Source: Stutzerimonas stutzeri (GTDB taxonomy: Bacteria; Pseudomonadota; Gammaproteobacteria; Pseudomonadales; Pseudomonadaceae). Taken from it: a stretch of DNA of 64,000 nucleotides. Every line of letters begins with the position of its first letter. Positions within the stretch are counted from its first letter, which is position 1. Under the pieces are notes generated by a model, which did no database searches, was not told where the DNA came from, and was given only the letters and a program-made list of their open reading frames with translations. Positions 49,703 through 57,600 of this stretch are shown here, one piece after another. Location: the NCBI RefSeq assembly GCF_000952685.1, contig NZ_JYHV01000011.1, forward strand, positions 248,001 to 312,000. Direction: 5' to 3'. The translations under genes and the position numbers were made by a program.

Positions 49703-50428
49703 ATGCGCGTGATTCGTTTATTTGCTGCGGCGACCCTCGGTCTTGCCAGCACCGTCGTCCTGGCTGCCGATGCCGACAAGGCAATTCGTGAATCGCTGCA
49801 ATCCGTGCAGCCTGGCATGCCGATCGAAGCGATTGCCGAAAGCCCCATGGACGGTGTCTATCAGGTCCAGCTCAAGGGCGGGCGCCAGCTGTACGCCAGC
49901 GCCGATGGGCAATTCGTGATCCAGGGGTACATGTTCCAGTTCAAGGACGGACAGGCCGTCAACTTGACCGAGCAGGCCCAGAGTCGCTCGGTTGCCAAGA
50001 TGATCGACGCCATTCCCGCTAATGAGATGGTGGTCTTCTCGCCAGAGAAGCCGAAGACTCATATCACGGTTTTCACAGATACCGATTGTGGCTATTGCCA
50101 GAAACTGCACAGCGAAGTGCCGGAGCTTAATCGCTTGGGTGTCGAGGTTCGCTATATGGCATTTCCGCGGCAGGGTATGGGCAGCCATGGCGCCAATACC
50201 CTGGCCAACGTCTGGTGCGCCAAGGATCGTCAGGCGGCGATGAATAAAGCCAAGGCGCGTGAGGAAGTACCCGATGCCAGCTGCGACGACCCCGTTGCGA
50301 AACAGTACGAGCTGGGTCAGCTGATCGGTGTTCAGGGGACTCCGGCGATCATTCTGGCTGATGGGCAGGTCATCCCTGGCTACCAGCCTGCACCCCAGCT
50401 TGCTGAGCTCGCTCTGAAAGCCCATTAA
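49703..50428 (+). CDS. dsbC: Thiol:disulfide interchange protein DsbC
   Basis: Predicted 241 aa with a Sec signal (MRVIRLFAAATLGLASTVVLA). It is a periplasmic disulfide isomerase: an N-terminal dimerisation domain (residues ~22-80) and a thioredoxin-fold domain with the active site Cys129-Gly-Tyr-Cys132 (TDTDCGYCQKLH), a second structural pair Cys172 and Cys194, and cis-Pro after Thr213 (QGTPAIIL). CGYC is the normal DsbC motif. It lies 127 bp after xerD. Confidence 0.96.
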   Translation: MRVIRLFAAATLGLASTVVLAADADKAIRESLQSVQPGMPIEAIAESPMDGVYQVQLKGGRQLYASADGQFVIQGYMFQFKDGQAVNLTEQAQSRSVAKMIDAIPANEMVVFSPEKPKTHITVFTDTDCGYCQKLHSEVPELNRLGVEVRYMAFPRQGMGSHGANTLANVWCAKDRQAAMNKAKAREEVPDASCDDPVAKQYELGQLIGVQGTPAIILADGQVIPGYQPAPQLAELALKAH

Positions 50429-50434
50429 GGCCCT

Positions 50435-50457
50435 GGCAGCATCCTGAGGGTGCTGCC
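50435..50457. terminator. Hairpin after dsbC
   Basis: Stem GGCAGCATCC / GGGTGCTGCC (one wobble) with a TGA loop, starting 7 bp beyond the dsbC stop. No T-run follows, so it may be a stabilising 3' hairpin rather than a classical terminator. Confidence 0.5.
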
Positions 50458-50524
50458 CCGTGCGCTACTGAACTGTTCCGCTCCTCACGTTCAAAAGCTG
50501 AAGGCATTCCGAGGAGATGTGAAC

Positions 50525-51022
50525 ATGAAGCTTGAAGGTTCCTGTCATTGCAAGGCTGTGCGGTTCTCGCTCGAATCGGCTGAACCCTATCCGTTCATGC
50601 GTTGCTACTGCTCCATCTGTCGCAAGACCGCCGGGGCGGGTGGCTATGCAATCAACCTGGGCGGCGATCAGCGGACATTGGCTGTCGAAGGCCGCGAGAA
50701 TCTAAGCATCTACCAAGCCAAAATGGTCGATCCGGCAACGGGCGCGATCCGCGTCAGCGACGGTCAGCGTCATTTCTGCAAGCTATGCGGCAGCGCGCTC
50801 TGGTTGTGGGACCCCAACTGGCCGGATCTGGTCCACCCGCATGCATCGGCTATCGATACCGATCTGCCGGTGCCCCCGGAGTCTACGCATTTGATGCTGG
50901 CTTCGAAGGCGTCATGGGTTGAGCCGCAGATTGGACCGGACGACCGCTGCTTCGACCAATATCCAGACGAGTCGCTCGCCCAGTGGCATCAGCGCCTGGG
51001 ATTGCAGAGCGAACCCGGTTAA
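50525..51022 (+). CDS. GFA-family (glutathione-dependent formaldehyde-activating-like) zinc protein
   Basis: Predicted 165 aa. The ATG at 50525 (MKLEGSCHCKAVRF) has GAGGAG upstream and is chosen over the in-frame start at 50450. Zinc-ligand cysteines of the GFA fold are all visible: Cys7/Cys9 (SCHC), Cys27/Cys29/Cys32 (RCYCSICRK), and the FCKLCGS pair later. The family includes Gfa of Paracoccus, but most members have unknown substrates and a formaldehyde role should not be assumed. It stands alone between dsbC and hom. Confidence 0.9.
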   Translation: MKLEGSCHCKAVRFSLESAEPYPFMRCYCSICRKTAGAGGYAINLGGDQRTLAVEGRENLSIYQAKMVDPATGAIRVSDGQRHFCKLCGSALWLWDPNWPDLVHPHASAIDTDLPVPPESTHLMLASKASWVEPQIGPDDRCFDQYPDESLAQWHQRLGLQSEPG

Positions 51023-51134
51023 CGGAGATTTTCGGCGCCTCTGTCGATTTGACTAAATCTCGTGCGCTTCGTAATGTGCGACTCTTTTGTTCGGCCGCTG
51101 TGCGGGGCCGTTCGCTGGTAATGGGGAGTGCAGC

Positions 51135-52439
51135 TTGAAACCGGTGAAAGTTGGCATCTGTGGGCTGGGGACCGTCGGTGGCGGTACCTTCAATGTGCTC
51201 GAGCGCAACGCTGCGGAAATTGCCCGCCGTGCCGGGCGAGGAATCGAAGTCGCACAGATTGCGGCTCGTCATGCGAACCCTAGATGCAACACCGGCGACA
51301 CCCCAATCACCGCCGATATTTTCGAGGTGGCGAACAACCCCGAGATCGACATCGTCGTCGAACTCATCGGCGGTTATACCCTGGCCCGTGAATTGGTCCT
51401 CAAGGCTATCGAGAATGGCAAGCATGTGGTCACGGCGAACAAGGCGCTGATCGCCGTGCACGGCAATGAGATCTTCGCCAAGGCCCGTGAAAAAGGCGTC
51501 ATTGTGGCATTCGAAGCCTCGGTCGCTGGTGGCATTCCGGTAATCAAGGCGATCCGCGAAGGCCTGGCGGGCAACCAGATCAATTGGCTGGCCGGCATAA
51601 TCAATGGCACCGGTAACTTCATCCTCACTGAGATGCGTGAGAAGGGCCGTACTTTCGAGGACGTGCTCAAGGAAGCGCAGGAACTGGGTTATGCCGAAGC
51701 CGATCCGACCTTTGATGTCGAAGGCATTGATGCCGCTCACAAGCTGACCATCCTCGCGTCCATCGCTTTCGGGGTGCCGCTGCAGTTCGACAAGGCTTAC
51801 ACCGAGGGCATTTCCCGTCTGACCACTGCCGACGTCAACTATGCCGAGGCGCTGGGTTATCGCATCAAGCACCTGGGTGTCGCGCGGAGCACCGATTCGG
51901 GTATCGAGTTGCGCGTCCATCCGACGCTGATTCCGGCCGATCGGCTGATCGCCAACGTCAACGGCGTGATGAATGCGGTCATGGTCAACGGTGATGCGGT
52001 CGGCTCGACCCTGTATTACGGTGCCGGCGCCGGCATGGAGCCGACGGCTTCTGCGGTAGTGGCAGACCTGGTCGATGTGGCGCGAGCGCTCACCACCGAC
52101 CCGAACAACCGCGTCCCACATCTGGCGTTCCAGCCCGACTCGCTATCGGCCCATCCGATCCTGCCTATTGGCGCCTGCGAAAGCGCCTATTACTTGCGTA
52201 TCCAGGCCAAGGATCATCCAGGTGTGCTGGCTCAGGTCGCGACCATCCTGTCCGAGCGCGGGATCAACATCGAGTCGATCATGCAGAAGGAAGCCGAGGT
52301 GCATGATGGCCTGGTTCCGGTCATTCTCGTCACCCACCGGGTGGTAGAGCAGCGTATCGATGATGCGATCACGGCGCTGGAATCGCTGACTGACGTGGTT
52401 GGCAGCGTCGTGAGAATCCGAGTGGAACAGCTGAATTAA
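51135..52439 (+). CDS. hom: Homoserine dehydrogenase
   Basis: Predicted 434 aa. A TTG start at 51135 (LKPVKVGICGLGTVGGG) with GGGGAG upstream is chosen; a GTG at 51144 is an alternative and the longer frame from 51087 is unlikely. It reduces aspartate semialdehyde to homoserine for threonine and methionine synthesis. Rossmann motif GLGTVGGG, catalytic region AGIINGTGNFILTEM and EADPTFDVEGIDAAHKLTILASIAF are present. A C-terminal ACT domain (HPGVLAQVATILSERGINIESIMQKE) suggests threonine feedback control. It is followed by thrC. Confidence 0.96.
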   Translation: MKPVKVGICGLGTVGGGTFNVLERNAAEIARRAGRGIEVAQIAARHANPRCNTGDTPITADIFEVANNPEIDIVVELIGGYTLARELVLKAIENGKHVVTANKALIAVHGNEIFAKAREKGVIVAFEASVAGGIPVIKAIREGLAGNQINWLAGIINGTGNFILTEMREKGRTFEDVLKEAQELGYAEADPTFDVEGIDAAHKLTILASIAFGVPLQFDKAYTEGISRLTTADVNYAEALGYRIKHLGVARSTDSGIELRVHPTLIPADRLIANVNGVMNAVMVNGDAVGSTLYYGAGAGMEPTASAVVADLVDVARALTTDPNNRVPHLAFQPDSLSAHPILPIGACESAYYLRIQAKDHPGVLAQVATILSERGINIESIMQKEAEVHDGLVPVILVTHRVVEQRIDDAITALESLTDVVGSVVRIRVEQLN

Positions 52440-52457
52440 TCTGAGCTGAATCCGGAG

Positions 52458-52470
52458 CTGGAAGCTGGAG
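52458..52470. repeat. Short CTGGAAG repeat (relative of the 23.5 kb array)
   Basis: CTGGAAG-CTGGAG, nearly two heptamers in the reverse orientation of the array at 23566-23593, located in the 85-bp hom-thrC gap. This supports a dispersed intergenic repeat family. Confidence 0.5.
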
Positions 52471-52524
52471 CGGATTGCTCTGCTTCAGTCTAAGGCCAAC
52501 GGCTCAAAACGAAGGTTTGAAAAC

Positions 52525-53934
52525 ATGCGCTATATCAGTACCCGTGGCCAAGCGCCGGCCCTGAATTTCGAGGATGTTCTGCTCGCCGGTCTCGCCAGCG
52601 ATGGCGGTCTCTACGTTCCGGAAAACCTGCCGCGCTTCACCGTCGAGGAAATCGCGTCCTGGTCGGGCCTGCCGTACCATGAGCTGGCTTTCAAGGTGAT
52701 GCGACCGTTCGTTGCCGGCAGCATTCCCGATGCCGATTTCAAACAGATTCTTGAAGAGACCTACGGTGTTTTCGCCCACAGCGCCGTCGCGCCGCTGCGT
52801 CAGCTGAACGGCAACGAGTGGGTGCTGGAGCTGTTCCACGGTCCGACTCTGGCGTTCAAGGATTTCGCCCTGCAACTGCTGGGGCGCCTGCTCGACTACG
52901 TGCTGGCCAAGCGTGGTGAACGTGTGGTGATCATCGGCGCGACGTCCGGTGATACCGGGTCGGCGGCGATCGAAGGCTGCCGTCGCTGCGATAATGTCGA
53001 TATCTTCATTCTTCACCCGCACAACCGTGTATCGGAAGTGCAGCGTCGGCAAATGACTACGATCTTTGGCGACAACATCCACAATATCGCAATCGAAGGC
53101 AACTTCGACGATTGCCAGGAAATGGTCAAGGACAGCTTCGCTGACCAAGGCTTCCTCAAGGGCACTCGCCTGGTCGCCGTCAACTCGATCAACTGGGCGC
53201 GGATCATGGCCCAGATCGTCTATTACTTCCATGCGGCGCTGCAGCTGGGCGGACCGGCGCGTTCGGTGGCGTTCTCCGTGCCGACTGGTAACTTCGGCGA
53301 CATTTTCGCCGGCTACCTGGCGCGCAATATGGGCTTACCGATCAGCCAGCTGGTGGTGGCGACCAACCGCAACGACATCCTGCACCGCTTCATGAGCGGC
53401 AACCGTTACGACAAAGATACGCTGCACCCGTCGCTGTCGCCTTCGATGGACATCATGGTGTCGTCGAACTTCGAGCGTCTTCTGTTCGATTTGCACGGAC
53501 GTAACGGTGCCGCCGTGGCCGAGCTGATGAGCGCTTTCAAATCCAGTGGCAAGCTGTCAGTGGAAGAAGAGCGCTGGACTGAGGCACGCAAACTGTTCGA
53601 CTCGCTGGCCGTGGATGACGAGCAGACCTGCAAGACCATTGCCGAAATTTTTGAGACCACTGGCGAGTTGCTCGATCCCCACACGGCCATCGGTGTGCAT
53701 GCCGCGCGTGAGTGTCGTCGCAGCTTGTCGATACCGATGGTGACGCTCGCAACTGCGCATCCGGTAAAGTTCCCCGAGGCGGTTGAGAAGGCGGGCGTCG
53801 GCAAGGCGCTGGAGCTGCCAGCCCATCTCGCCGATCTGTTCGAGCGGCCGGAGCGTTGCACGGTGCTGGCCAACGATCTGAAGGCCATGCAGGCTTTTGT
53901 CGGTGAGCACGGCAATCGCGGCAAGCCGCTATGA
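52525..53934 (+). CDS. thrC: Threonine synthase
   Basis: Predicted 469 aa. A PLP enzyme converting O-phosphohomoserine to threonine. The PLP lysine is Lys112 in HGPTLAFKDFALQLLG, the phosphate-binding loop is ATSGDTGSAAIEG, and it starts MRYISTRGQAPALNFEDVLLAGLASDGGLYVPE as in the longer proteobacterial class. It follows hom by 85 bp on the same strand, the usual threonine pair. A hairpin follows. Confidence 0.97.
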   Translation: MRYISTRGQAPALNFEDVLLAGLASDGGLYVPENLPRFTVEEIASWSGLPYHELAFKVMRPFVAGSIPDADFKQILEETYGVFAHSAVAPLRQLNGNEWVLELFHGPTLAFKDFALQLLGRLLDYVLAKRGERVVIIGATSGDTGSAAIEGCRRCDNVDIFILHPHNRVSEVQRRQMTTIFGDNIHNIAIEGNFDDCQEMVKDSFADQGFLKGTRLVAVNSINWARIMAQIVYYFHAALQLGGPARSVAFSVPTGNFGDIFAGYLARNMGLPISQLVVATNRNDILHRFMSGNRYDKDTLHPSLSPSMDIMVSSNFERLLFDLHGRNGAAVAELMSAFKSSGKLSVEEERWTEARKLFDSLAVDDEQTCKTIAEIFETTGELLDPHTAIGVHAARECRRSLSIPMVTLATAHPVKFPEAVEKAGVGKALELPAHLADLFERPERCTVLANDLKAMQAFVGEHGNRGKPL

Positions 53935-53962
53935 TCCAGCGCCGCTGATCGACTCGATGGCA

Positions 53963-53990
53963 TGCGCTTGGTTTATCGCAACCAAGCGCA
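53963..53990. terminator. Hairpin between thrC and the GntR gene
   Basis: Perfect 11-bp stem TGCGCTTGGTT / AACCAAGCGCA with a TATCGC loop, 28 bp after thrC. It lies between convergent genes and has no strong T-run, so it is a terminator-like or mRNA-end structure. Confidence 0.55.
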
Positions 53991-54126
53991 ATCCGCTTCA
54001 CTGTTCCCGCTCGTGACAGGCTTTACCTGGGCTGACGAGGTACGATATCTCTCGGCAAATCCCTGATTGGCTACCGGGGCCCTGCGCTACGCTCGCTCAT
54101 ATGGGCTGTCTGGCCGTACCGCCATA

Positions 54127-54786
54127 TCAGTCGGCGACGATCACACCGTCGAGATTGACCGCTTCCAGCTTGTGGCTGAGATGGCCTCTAAGAATGTTGC
54201 CCAAGCGCTTACCATCACGATCCCGCAGCGCCTCGATCATTTCCACGTGGTCATTCACCGCTTTGCGCCAGAAGTCCTCATTCATCTCCATCGTGTAGCG
54301 GACTCTTTTCACTCGCTGGCTGAGGTTGTTATACATCTCCAGCAGTATCGGGTTGCCAGACGCCAGCAGAATTCGTTCATGGATCTGCTGGTTGACTTGG
54401 AAATAGGCCTGCAAGTCTTTGCGTTCGTAGTGGTCGATCATCCTCTGATGAAGCTCGCAGATGCGTGCCAACGCCTCGTCGTCCAGGTGCAGACAGGCGG
54501 CTTCACCGGCCAACCCCTCCAGCGCTGCCATTACGTCGTACGTATGCTCTACGTCACTGAGGGACAGACGGCTCACGCGCGCGCCCCGATTCGGCAGAAT
54601 TTCCACCAACCCTTCTGACGTCAAAACTTTCAGCGCTTCGCGAAGCGGCGTCCGGGAAATACCGAACGTCTCGCAAAGCTGCTTCTCGGAAATCTTTTCG
54701 CCTGCAACCAGCGAACCGTGTTCGATCAGCTCACGGATTCGATTGGCAGCTTCCTGATAAAGAATCTTGTGCTGGATTTTTTCCAA
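54127..54786 (-). CDS. GntR-family (FadR/FCD) transcriptional regulator
   Basis: Predicted 219 aa from a TTG at 54786 (LEKIQHKILYQEAANRI), which has AGGA nine bases upstream; a GTG at 54822 is an alternative. The N-terminal winged helix contains KISEKQLCETFGISRTPLREALKVLTSEGLVEILPNRGARV. The C-terminal FCD domain has metal-ligand-type residues (NQQIHERILL, HVEMIEAL, RGHLSHKLEAV). Such regulators respond to organic acids. It diverges from the GlcG-like gene, and together with three similar inverted repeats it is the probable local repressor of the 55-64 kb island. Confidence 0.92.
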   Translation of the reverse strand: MEKIQHKILYQEAANRIRELIEHGSLVAGEKISEKQLCETFGISRTPLREALKVLTSEGLVEILPNRGARVSRLSLSDVEHTYDVMAALEGLAGEAACLHLDDEALARICELHQRMIDHYERKDLQAYFQVNQQIHERILLASGNPILLEMYNNLSQRVKRVRYTMEMNEDFWRKAVNDHVEMIEALRDRDGKRLGNILRGHLSHKLEAVNLDGVIVAD

Positions 54787-54867
54787 GGCTGTTTTTCCTG
54801 GTTGAGGCGGCCAGACCGACACGCAAAATCTTGCCTGTAATTGATATCAGCGAGAGGTCTGCTAGCG

Positions 54868-54888
54868 TTTTGAATTAAGAATACAAAA
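54868..54888. promoter_or_regulatory. Candidate GntR operator, site 1
   Basis: Near-palindrome of the form TTTTGnATT-N3-AATnCAAAA (core TTGAAT-N5-ATACAA). It lies in the 255-bp gap between the divergent GntR gene and the GlcG-like gene, 154 bp upstream of the latter. Sites 2 (55817-55837) and 3 (60974-60994) share the core. Confidence 0.55.
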
Positions 54889-55041
54889 TAGGTCAGAAAT
54901 ACGACATAAGCTAAACATGCAAGAGCAAAAAGTGGTTGGCGCAACGTCCTCTCGCCAGCCTCCAACACCGTCCCGTCGTTTTGCAACGGTGCCCTGATCA
55001 GTTTCGCCTGGTCTAGCACCCGGCTATCGGAGAAAAATCAC

Positions 55042-55503
55042 ATGGCTGGCAAGGTCTATCGTTCGAGCGTAGTCATAACACGAGTACAAGCCCGGCAAAT
55101 TATCGATGCAGCGTTCGCCGAGGCAAGAGTGCAAAACATGGAACCGCTGACCCTCTTCGTCATGGACGCGGGCGGCAACCTTATCGCAGCCGAGCGCGAA
55201 GATGGTTGTGCCCCGTTGCGCTTTTCGGTTGCCAGGGGCAAGGCCTTCGCAGCGCTGGGCAACGGCGTATCCAGCCGCACGGTGGGCGAGCGAAACGAAT
55301 CGCGCCCCGCTTTTCTGGCCTCGGTGGCGGCGGCTTCCGACGGGCATTTCGTTCCCGTGCCGGGCGGCGTTTTGATTCTCTCGAATGATGACGAGGTAAT
55401 CGGCGCCGTGGGCGCTAGCGGCGCGTCTTCCGATGAAGACGAACAAGCCGCGGTTGTGGGAATAGAAACGGCTGGCTTGCGCGCCGGTATCGTTCCAGCC
55501 TGA
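55042..55503 (+). CDS. GlcG/HbpS-domain protein
   Basis: Predicted 153 aa with a GGAG site before the ATG. It matches the GlcG/HbpS family (also called haem-degrading domain): ARQIIDAAFAEARVQNMEPLTLFVMDAGGNLIAAEREDGCAPLRFSVARGKAFAALGNG and a C-terminal VPVPGGVLIL...VIGAVGASGASSDEDEQAAVVGIE. GlcG is encoded in glycolate operons and HbpS binds heme, but most members are functionally undefined. No signal peptide is seen. It is the first gene of the island downstream of the GntR regulator, so it may act with organic-acid catabolism. Confidence 0.88.
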   Translation: MAGKVYRSSVVITRVQARQIIDAAFAEARVQNMEPLTLFVMDAGGNLIAAEREDGCAPLRFSVARGKAFAALGNGVSSRTVGERNESRPAFLASVAAASDGHFVPVPGGVLILSNDDEVIGAVGASGASSDEDEQAAVVGIETAGLRAGIVPA

Positions 55504-55962
55504 CTTCATGCATTGGCGGTCGGCGCAGCCACCAACTGCTTCGTGCGGGCAGGGTCGCGTTCGGCCATCGGCATCGCTCTGATGCAGCATTTAGGCGTTC
55601 ATTCATCGTGGCCTCCCGTTCAGCCTGCTTGGGCTGACTGATCTCCGGCGGGGGGCTTCTTGAGCCCCCCTGGCCAGATGGCGATAGAGCGCTGGCCCCA
55701 CCTTCTTTTTTCGCCTGGATCCGCCCGCCCGTTTGGGCGGAGCGGACGGACGGTGGCAGTTTTTCTTGGCTCGTTTCTGGCGTACCGCAAAAAGCTGGTC
55801 TAAGGTCTGGATCGGGTTATGAATAATGAATTCATTTTTGTTGTTCACGTCCCGTTAGCCGGTTCCCGCCGCTGCCGGCGCTGTCGTTGGAGCAATGGGT
55901 CAGCCCGATTGTGAAAGAAGGTTTTGCGGTACGCCTCAATAAAAACAAGAGTGGAGGTCAGC
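55504..55962. other. Leader region of the TRAP transporter genes
   Basis: About 460 bp with no supported gene. It contains a GC-rich hairpin GGGGGGCT / AGCCCCCC (55650-55670, no T-run) and a second CCGCCC/GGGCGG pair near 55725-55745. A candidate operator lies near 55826, and the ribosome-binding site of dctP (GTGGAGG) is at the right end. A minus-strand frame at 55603-55848 has no recognisable product. Confidence 0.5.
55817..55837. promoter_or_regulatory. Candidate GntR operator, site 2
   Basis: Contains the perfect inverted repeat ATGAAT-N5-ATTCAT (55819-55835), the same spacing and similar half-sites as sites 1 and 3. It lies ~130 bp upstream of dctP. Confidence 0.5.
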
Positions 55963-56940
55963 ATGAAAGTCTTGAAGACAGCCTTGATCGCATCCCTGTT
56001 AGGTCTCGCCACCTCTGCAGTGCAGGCGGCCGAACTACAGATCAAATTCGGCCACGTGGGTGGGCCGGGTTCCCTGTTCGAAATCACCGCCAATAAATTC
56101 GCCGAGACCGTTAATGAGAAGCTCAAGGGTAAAGCCAAGGTGGTGACCTATGGCTCCAGCCAGTTGGGTAGCGACTCGCAGATGCTCAACAAGCTCAAAC
56201 TGGGTTCGCTCGATCTGGCTTTGCCCTCGACGGTGATGAGCAGCGTGGCGCCGGAGTTTTCCTTGTTCGAAATGCCTTACCTGATCACCGATCGCGAGCA
56301 CATGCAGCGCGTTCGCGACGAGCTGGTTCGCGACGTGATGTACAAGGCCGCCGAAGGCAAGGGTTACCGGATCATCGGCGTATGGGAAAACGGAGTTCGG
56401 CAGATCACCAACAACTCCCGGCCGATCGTCGTACCGGCCGATCTGAAAGGCTTGAAGTTGCGTACGCCCAACGGGATATGGCGGGTCGAAATGTTCAAGA
56501 GCTACGGCGCCAACCCGGCTCCGATGGCGCTCTCCGAAGCCTTCGTGGCGCTGCAGACCGGCGCCATGGATGGTCAGGAAAACCCTCTGGTGCAGATCTA
56601 TTCCCAGCGCTTTCACGAAGTCCAGAAGTACCTCTCCCTGTCCAACCATGTCTACACCCCGGCTTTCGTTCTCGCGGGCGCCAGTTGGCAGCGCTTTCCT
56701 GAGGACGTCAGGAAGGTTCTGAGCGAGGCGGCGCTGGAAGCCGAAGCTTTCGCGCTGGAGCAGGGCGCAGCGCTGGATGAAAGCCTCGTCAAGAAAATGA
56801 AGGAGGCAGGCATGGAGGTGAACGAGGTGGACCAGCAGGCCTTCATCGACGGCTCCAAGGATATCTACGCGAAGTTCGCCGAAGAGGTCGAAGGTGGCCA
56901 AGCAATGCTCGACGAGGTCGAACAGCTTCGCCAGATGTAG
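55963..56940 (+). CDS. TRAP transporter substrate-binding protein (DctP family)
   Basis: Predicted 325 aa from the ATG at 55963 with GTGGAGG upstream. Signal peptide MKVLKTALIASLLGLATSAVQA. The mature protein starts AELQIKFGHVGGPGSLFEITANKFAE, with the DctP signature blocks LGSDSQMLNKLKLGSLDLALP, GVRQITNNSRPIVVPADLKGLKLRTPNG (holding the carboxylate-binding Arg) and SEAFVALQTGAMDGQENPLVQI. It binds a carboxylate-type solute in the periplasm for the DctQM channel. The identity of that solute is unknown, but the neighbouring enzymes suggest an organic acid or amino-organic acid. Confidence 0.94.
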   Translation: MKVLKTALIASLLGLATSAVQAAELQIKFGHVGGPGSLFEITANKFAETVNEKLKGKAKVVTYGSSQLGSDSQMLNKLKLGSLDLALPSTVMSSVAPEFSLFEMPYLITDREHMQRVRDELVRDVMYKAAEGKGYRIIGVWENGVRQITNNSRPIVVPADLKGLKLRTPNGIWRVEMFKSYGANPAPMALSEAFVALQTGAMDGQENPLVQIYSQRFHEVQKYLSLSNHVYTPAFVLAGASWQRFPEDVRKVLSEAALEAEAFALEQGAALDESLVKKMKEAGMEVNEVDQQAFIDGSKDIYAKFAEEVEGGQAMLDEVEQLRQM

Positions 56941-57017
56941 CCACCTGCCTGTCGCAGAGATCGCATCCTGACTAACGCCTGAGCGCTGCGGTGCTACAGG
57001 CCGACCGGAGAGAGCCG

Positions 57018-57551
57018 ATGGGGTTTTTCACCGCTTTCAGAAAGGGCTTTTCCAAGTTTTTGGAAATCATCGTGGTTGCCAATGTGATCGCATTGACGTT
57101 GGTCGTTACGGTTGGCTTTGCGTCGCGACTGGCTGGCTCGCCGTTCAGCTGGTACGACGAGGTGGCATCGGTCGGCCTTGCCTGGCTCACCTACTACGGT
57201 GCCGCCCTGGCGGCGGCCAAGGGCGCCCACATCGGTTGCCCCACCGTGGTCAATTACTTCCCGCCGAAGCTGCGCGTGCCGATCGCTCTGCTCGCCGAGG
57301 CGATCACCATCGGGTTCTTCGTGCTGCTGGCCTACACCGGCACGCAGGTGGTGCTCATCCTGGAGGGGTCTTCACTGGTCAGCCTCACGCACGTTTCGCT
57401 GCAACTGACGCAATCGGTGCTGCCCATTGGCTCGGTGCTTTTCATCATTGCCGAGATCCTGCGCCTGCCTGAGGTGATCGAAAGCGCGAAAGGCGATGGT
57501 TTCGTCGATCACGAGCTGGAAGAAGCGGGGGTCAGGCCCGCGAAGGCATGA
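57018..57551 (+). CDS. TRAP transporter small permease (DctQ family)
   Basis: Predicted 177 aa from the ATG at 57018 (MGFFTAFRKGFSKFLE), which has GGAGAGA upstream. Four membrane segments are predicted, with the family motif SWYDEVASVGLAWLTYYGAALAAAKGAHIG. A cytoplasmic C-terminal tail (RLPEVIESAKGDGFVDHELEEAG) ends 49 bp before the large permease. It pairs with DctM to form the Na+-driven TRAP permease. Confidence 0.93.
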   Translation: MGFFTAFRKGFSKFLEIIVVANVIALTLVVTVGFASRLAGSPFSWYDEVASVGLAWLTYYGAALAAAKGAHIGCPTVVNYFPPKLRVPIALLAEAITIGFFVLLAYTGTQVVLILEGSSLVSLTHVSLQLTQSVLPIGSVLFIIAEILRLPEVIESAKGDGFVDHELEEAGVRPAKA

Positions 57552-57600
57552 CCGGGACAATCCAGAGCGAGTGCCTGCTGCGGCGCTCGGGAGAATAACG

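Noticed and set aside
50883..52121. 412-aa minus-strand frame
   Set aside because: Antisense to hom and the 3' end of the GFA gene; hom is unambiguous.
55603..55848. 81-aa minus-strand frame in the TRAP leader
   Set aside because: Basic, Pro/Arg-rich product passing through two GC hairpins; no plausible start context.
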